From: Flavobacterium johnsoniae UW101
GTDB lineage: Bacteria > Bacteroidota > Bacteroidia > Flavobacteriales > Flavobacteriaceae
Assembly (NCBI RefSeq): GCF_000016645.1
Contig: NC_009441.1
Span: 2,418,001-2,482,000, forward strand
DNA: 64,000 bases
Direction of reading: 5' to 3'
The position numbers and the translations under genes are program-made. Of this stretch, positions 61,701 to 64,000 are shown piece after piece. How positions within the stretch are numbered: the stretch's first letter is position 1; each line of letters begins with the position of its first letter. The notes below the pieces were generated by a model. The model saw nothing but the letters and a program-made list of their open reading frames with translations. It ran no database searches and was not told the origin of the DNA.

Positions 61701-64000
61701 CAAAATAAGAAAAACTACCAGCTGGCACAAGAATATTGGTTAAAGCAGTTTGAAGAAACTGTGCCTGTACTTCAGTTACCGGGATATAACGGTCGTCCTG
61801 CTGTAAAAACCTATGCAGGAAACCAATACCGTCATACATTTTCGAAAGAATTGTTTACTGAATTAAAAAATCTTTCTAAAGGGTATCAGGTAACTTTATT
61901 TACAGCATTAATGGCAGGTGTAAAAACTTTATTATCAAGATATGCCAGCCAGAATGATATTGTTATTGGAACTCCAATAGCCGGAAGGGAGCATCCGGAT
62001 TTAGAACATCAAATAGGTTTATATATCAATACACTTGCTGTAAGAACTTTATTGAACCCAAAAGAAACATTTTCTGCATTACTTCAAAGAGAAGGTAAAC
62101 AGCTTTTAGAAGCCTATGAACATCAGAATTATCCTTTTGATGCTTTGGTAGAACAATTAAAACTATCGAGAGATACCTCAAGATCTCCTTTGTTCGATAT
62201 TATGGTCGTTTTGCAAAATCAGCATCAGGTATCTAATTTTATAGATAAAAAATCTTCAGAGATAACTATCGAAGATTTTGAAATTAGCAGTGAAGTTTCT
62301 GCTTTTGATATCGTCTTTACTTTTACAGAAAAAGAAACACTGGAACTTGAAATTCTCTATAATACAGATATTTATACTGCTGAATATATTGAGAGACTAT
62401 CTGCGCATTTAGAAAATCTGCTGCAGCAAGTTGTTAAAAAACCTCAAGTGCTTTTAGAAGAAATAGAATTAGTATCTGAAGACGAAAAAGTAATCTTACT
62501 GAATGAATTTAACGATACAGATTTTGTTTTTGATACAGATAAAACTGTTATTGATCATTTCTTACAGCAAGTTCGAAAAACACCTCAAAAAACAGCTGTT
62601 ATTGTTGATGATCAAACTTTGACCTATGCTGAATTGGATGAAATGTCTAATAAACTGGCCAATTATCTTATTGAAAATTATCAGCTTGGAAAAGGAAATT
62701 TTGCAGCAGTTAAGCTGGAAAGAGGTTTATATTTGATCATATCTTTATTAGGAATTTTAAAAACTGGTGCTGCTTATGTTCCTGTTGACATAAACTATCC
62801 GGAAAACAGGATAAAAGATATTCTTGACGACGTTTCCCCAAAAGCAATAATAGACGACGCATTTTGGAATGATTTTGATTCTAATGAAAGCTCTGCTTTA
62901 CAGCCTAAAACACTGCCAAAAGGCACAGACCTGGCTTATGTAATTTACACTTCTGGATCTACAGGAAAACCAAAAGGAGTGATGATTGCACATCAGAGTT
63001 TGGTAAACTTATGTTTTTGGCATAAAAAGGCATATAATGTCGATGAAAACAGCAGAGGTACTTTATTTTCTGGAGTTGCATTCGATGCTTCTGTTTGGGA
63101 AATATATCCTTATCTAATATCAGGTGCGGTTTTATATCCAATTCAAAAAGACGAAATACGTCTTCAAATACCTGAATTAGTTTCGTTTTTGGTAAAAAAC
63201 GAAATAACGCACAGTTACCTTCCTTCAAAAATCTGTCAGGATCTAATGGCTGAAACTAATTTGAAACTGCCAGCTTTAATTCTTACCGGAGGTGAACGTT
63301 TAAATTATGCAGTAGATACTTCTCTACAGGTATTTAATAATTATGGACCAACAGAAAATACTGTTGTAACAACTTATTATGATTGTAAAAAAGCTCTGAA
63401 TGAAAAGGTATCTATAGGAAAACCTGTTGCCAATACACAGGTTTATATTTTATCTGAAAATTTAAAATTACAGCCAGTTGGTGTAATTGGAGAATTGTGT
63501 ATTTCTGGAATTGGACTTTCAAAAGGATATTTGAACCAGCCGGAATTAACCAAAGAAAAGTTCATTCAAAATCCATTTGAACCTGAAGAAAAATTATATA
63601 AAACAGGAGATTTAGCCAGATGGCTTCCAGACGGAAATCTTGAATATGTAGGAAGAAAAGACAACCAGGTTAAAATTAGAGGAAACAGAGTTGAATTAGG
63701 AGAAATTGAATATGTTATCAGAGAGTTTGATTCAGCGATTTCCAATGCTGTGGTTTTGGTAAAAGAAGTAAAGAATGAACCGTTTATAATTGCTTATTAC
63801 ACTACAGGAAAATCTGTTGATAAAAAAGAACTTAGAAAATATTTAAAAGATAAGCTGGCTGATTATATGATTCCTGCTTATTATGTAGAACTTGAAACGC
63901 TGCAGCTGAATGCAAATGGAAAAGTAGATCTTTCTAAACTGCCTGCCATATCAGAATCAGATATTGTTAAGAAAGAATATATAGCACCTGCCAATCAAAC
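58740..64000 (+). CDS. Nonribosomal peptide synthetase, partial (runs off the window)
   Basis: 1753 residues visible from the ATG at 58740. An N-terminal ~215 residues resemble the C-terminal half of a condensation domain and lack HHxxxDG. Adenylation 1 spans about 225-715 (YTSGTTGNPKG at ~369), the thiolation domain has Ser753 in LGGHSLM, and the condensation domain spans about 805-1240 (HHLISDG, His939-940). Adenylation 2 spans about 1260-1745 (YTSGSTGKPKG) and the start of a second T domain is at the edge. My by-eye specificity residues are DLYNNALTYK (close to alanine/glycine-like codes) and DAWYITNVVK (close to a leucine-type code); both are tentative. Needs the neighbouring Sfp-like transferase for activation. 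Confidence 0.9.
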   Translation, partial: MNHINDKIAKDYWYKKNNRIVYTKEGFSENTSVDFTIVDAGRLSYFYKVTGENTDAEFTVLIALYNLLLQRYIVDGNVSFLKSFLDSQIGLLSYEFQPIGKKTVKEFIQETKQEIQEVYKHAPYYKTEKEKANVEYIPFQFNYGTENKLNESFSELSCRIEKLENRDLKITLHYSSKFAENNLALHLLKNFGRLLEELEANINLSAVKISLVSNEEEKNLLYNLNSQKTDYNRALTLVEIVENQVYKTPNDIAVICKEKSLTYGELNKLANQLSNYLIQQGVSEGDFVGVKLERSEKLLVSILAVLKAGATYVPLDVNYPAERIAYIETDSNCKLVITGAVYDDFLESQEKYNIENISLNRKSDDTAYIIYTSGTTGNPKGVMITHQNAVALIHWAQEEFNPENFEIVYAATSHCFDLSIYEMFYPLSVGKRIKILNNALEIGPELTKDKNILLNTVPSSIRNILAEGFSLENVSIINLAGEPFPVDIAKKLLQTNAEIRNLYGPSEDTTYSTCYKLSSAKNYQTIPIGKAISNTQAYILDEELQLVPMGTIGKLYLSGDGIANGYLNKPELTAAKFIENPFAEGHKMYDTGDLVKWMPDGNLAFLGRKDHQIKLRGYRIELEEIENVISSFSENIGQAVVAVRKNNGEDFLAAYFTEIENVSKTDLRAYLEKQLPAYMIPSYFTAVEKIPLTPNGKINKDALSEITDAFIVKNEYEAPSDAVENELVEIWEQTLGISPIGVNDHFFELGGHSLMISQIINAIYKNLNKSVPYKVFYTNPTIKDLRKSLKDQEYLPIPLTPYSESYPLTHSQNRLWMLSQLEGGNEAYQISGAVVLKGQLNAYNFCNAFDHVITHHEVLRTIFKKNEEGTVKQYIIPDNEFHFAIENKDFSTSTSPYEEIQSYIGEKNKESYNLAEAPLFKASLLKTAADNFVFYLSIHHLISDGWSLKVLTAQVLEYYTILESGNVIPSPEHKIQFKDYAAWTQDEQNKKNYQLAQEYWLKQFEETVPVLQLPGYNGRPAVKTYAGNQYRHTFSKELFTELKNLSKGYQVTLFTALMAGVKTLLSRYASQNDIVIGTPIAGREHPDLEHQIGLYINTLAVRTLLNPKETFSALLQREGKQLLEAYEHQNYPFDALVEQLKLSRDTSRSPLFDIMVVLQNQHQVSNFIDKKSSEITIEDFEISSEVSAFDIVFTFTEKETLELEILYNTDIYTAEYIERLSAHLENLLQQVVKKPQVLLEEIELVSEDEKVILLNEFNDTDFVFDTDKTVIDHFLQQVRKTPQKTAVIVDDQTLTYAELDEMSNKLANYLIENYQLGKGNFAAVKLERGLYLIISLLGILKTGAAYVPVDINYPENRIKDILDDVSPKAIIDDAFWNDFDSNESSALQPKTLPKGTDLAYVIYTSGSTGKPKGVMIAHQSLVNLCFWHKKAYNVDENSRGTLFSGVAFDASVWEIYPYLISGAVLYPIQKDEIRLQIPELVSFLVKNEITHSYLPSKICQDLMAETNLKLPALILTGGERLNYAVDTSLQVFNNYGPTENTVVTTYYDCKKALNEKVSIGKPVANTQVYILSENLKLQPVGVIGELCISGIGLSKGYLNQPELTKEKFIQNPFEPEEKLYKTGDLARWLPDGNLEYVGRKDNQVKIRGNRVELGEIEYVIREFDSAISNAVVLVKEVKNEPFIIAYYTTGKSVDKKELRKYLKDKLADYMIPAYYVELETLQLNANGKVDLSKLPAISESDIVKKEYIAPANQ

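Overview
The window is AT-rich, with long Bacteroidota-type proteins: SusC/SusD pairs, a hybrid two-component regulator, an SDR-type threonine dehydrogenase and TANNTTTG-like promoter traces. It reads as a chromosomal segment of a Flavobacterium or close relative. I saw no rRNA, tRNA or CRISPR array.

Region 1 (1-37.85 kb, almost all minus strand) is a phage-derived accessory island. It is read from a divergent control region at 36.8-37.08 kb, opposite an S24/LexA-type repressor gene (37079-37762). In transcription order it holds small early-type genes including DUF3164, which is typical of Mu-like phages. A lysis cassette follows: a holin-like protein, a CHAP endolysin and a one-piece spanin. 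Next come two large proteins without recognisable families (722 and 1166 aa); the second looks like a polymorphic toxin. Behind it is a tip/immunity-like array broken up by REP repeats and two RAYT transposase units. The island ends with a fibre gene, two giant leaderless proteins (2481 aa, and 1921 aa with a VWA domain) and a terminal fibre block: a gp53-like fibre, a fibre-assembly chaperone, DUF5977 proteins, a Hint autoprocessing domain, a SET methyltransferase and three more fibres. Four fibres share one N-terminal docking module and differ behind it. I recognise no capsid, portal, terminase, tail tube, sheath, tape measure, transposase or integrase. The best reading is a repressor-controlled lysis system that releases very large proteins and receptor-binding fibres. 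It is either a domesticated remnant or a distinct, undescribed system resembling holin/endolysin/spanin (type 10) secretion.

Region 2 (38.0-52.99 kb, plus strand) is a polysaccharide utilization locus. A hybrid two-component regulator is followed by SusC, SusD, a GH10 xylanase lipoprotein, a PKD surface lipoprotein, a clan GH-A hydrolase and a GH2 enzyme carrying beta-glucuronidase hallmarks. Most gene junctions contain large inverted repeats. A (glucurono)xylan-type glycan is the simplest target.

Region 3 (53.18-64.0 kb) is a regulated nonribosomal peptide cluster. It has a NarL-type response regulator (minus strand), a small lipoprotein, a TPR sensor kinase, a phosphopantetheinyl transferase, an L-threonine dehydrogenase, and an NRPS gene that runs off the right edge (half-C, A, T, C, A, then the start of T). 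A paired CCGTAAT element with 22-bp spacing lies upstream of both the transferase and the NRPS gene. A related inverted version lies in the response-regulator/lipoprotein intergenic region, which suggests a local regulon.
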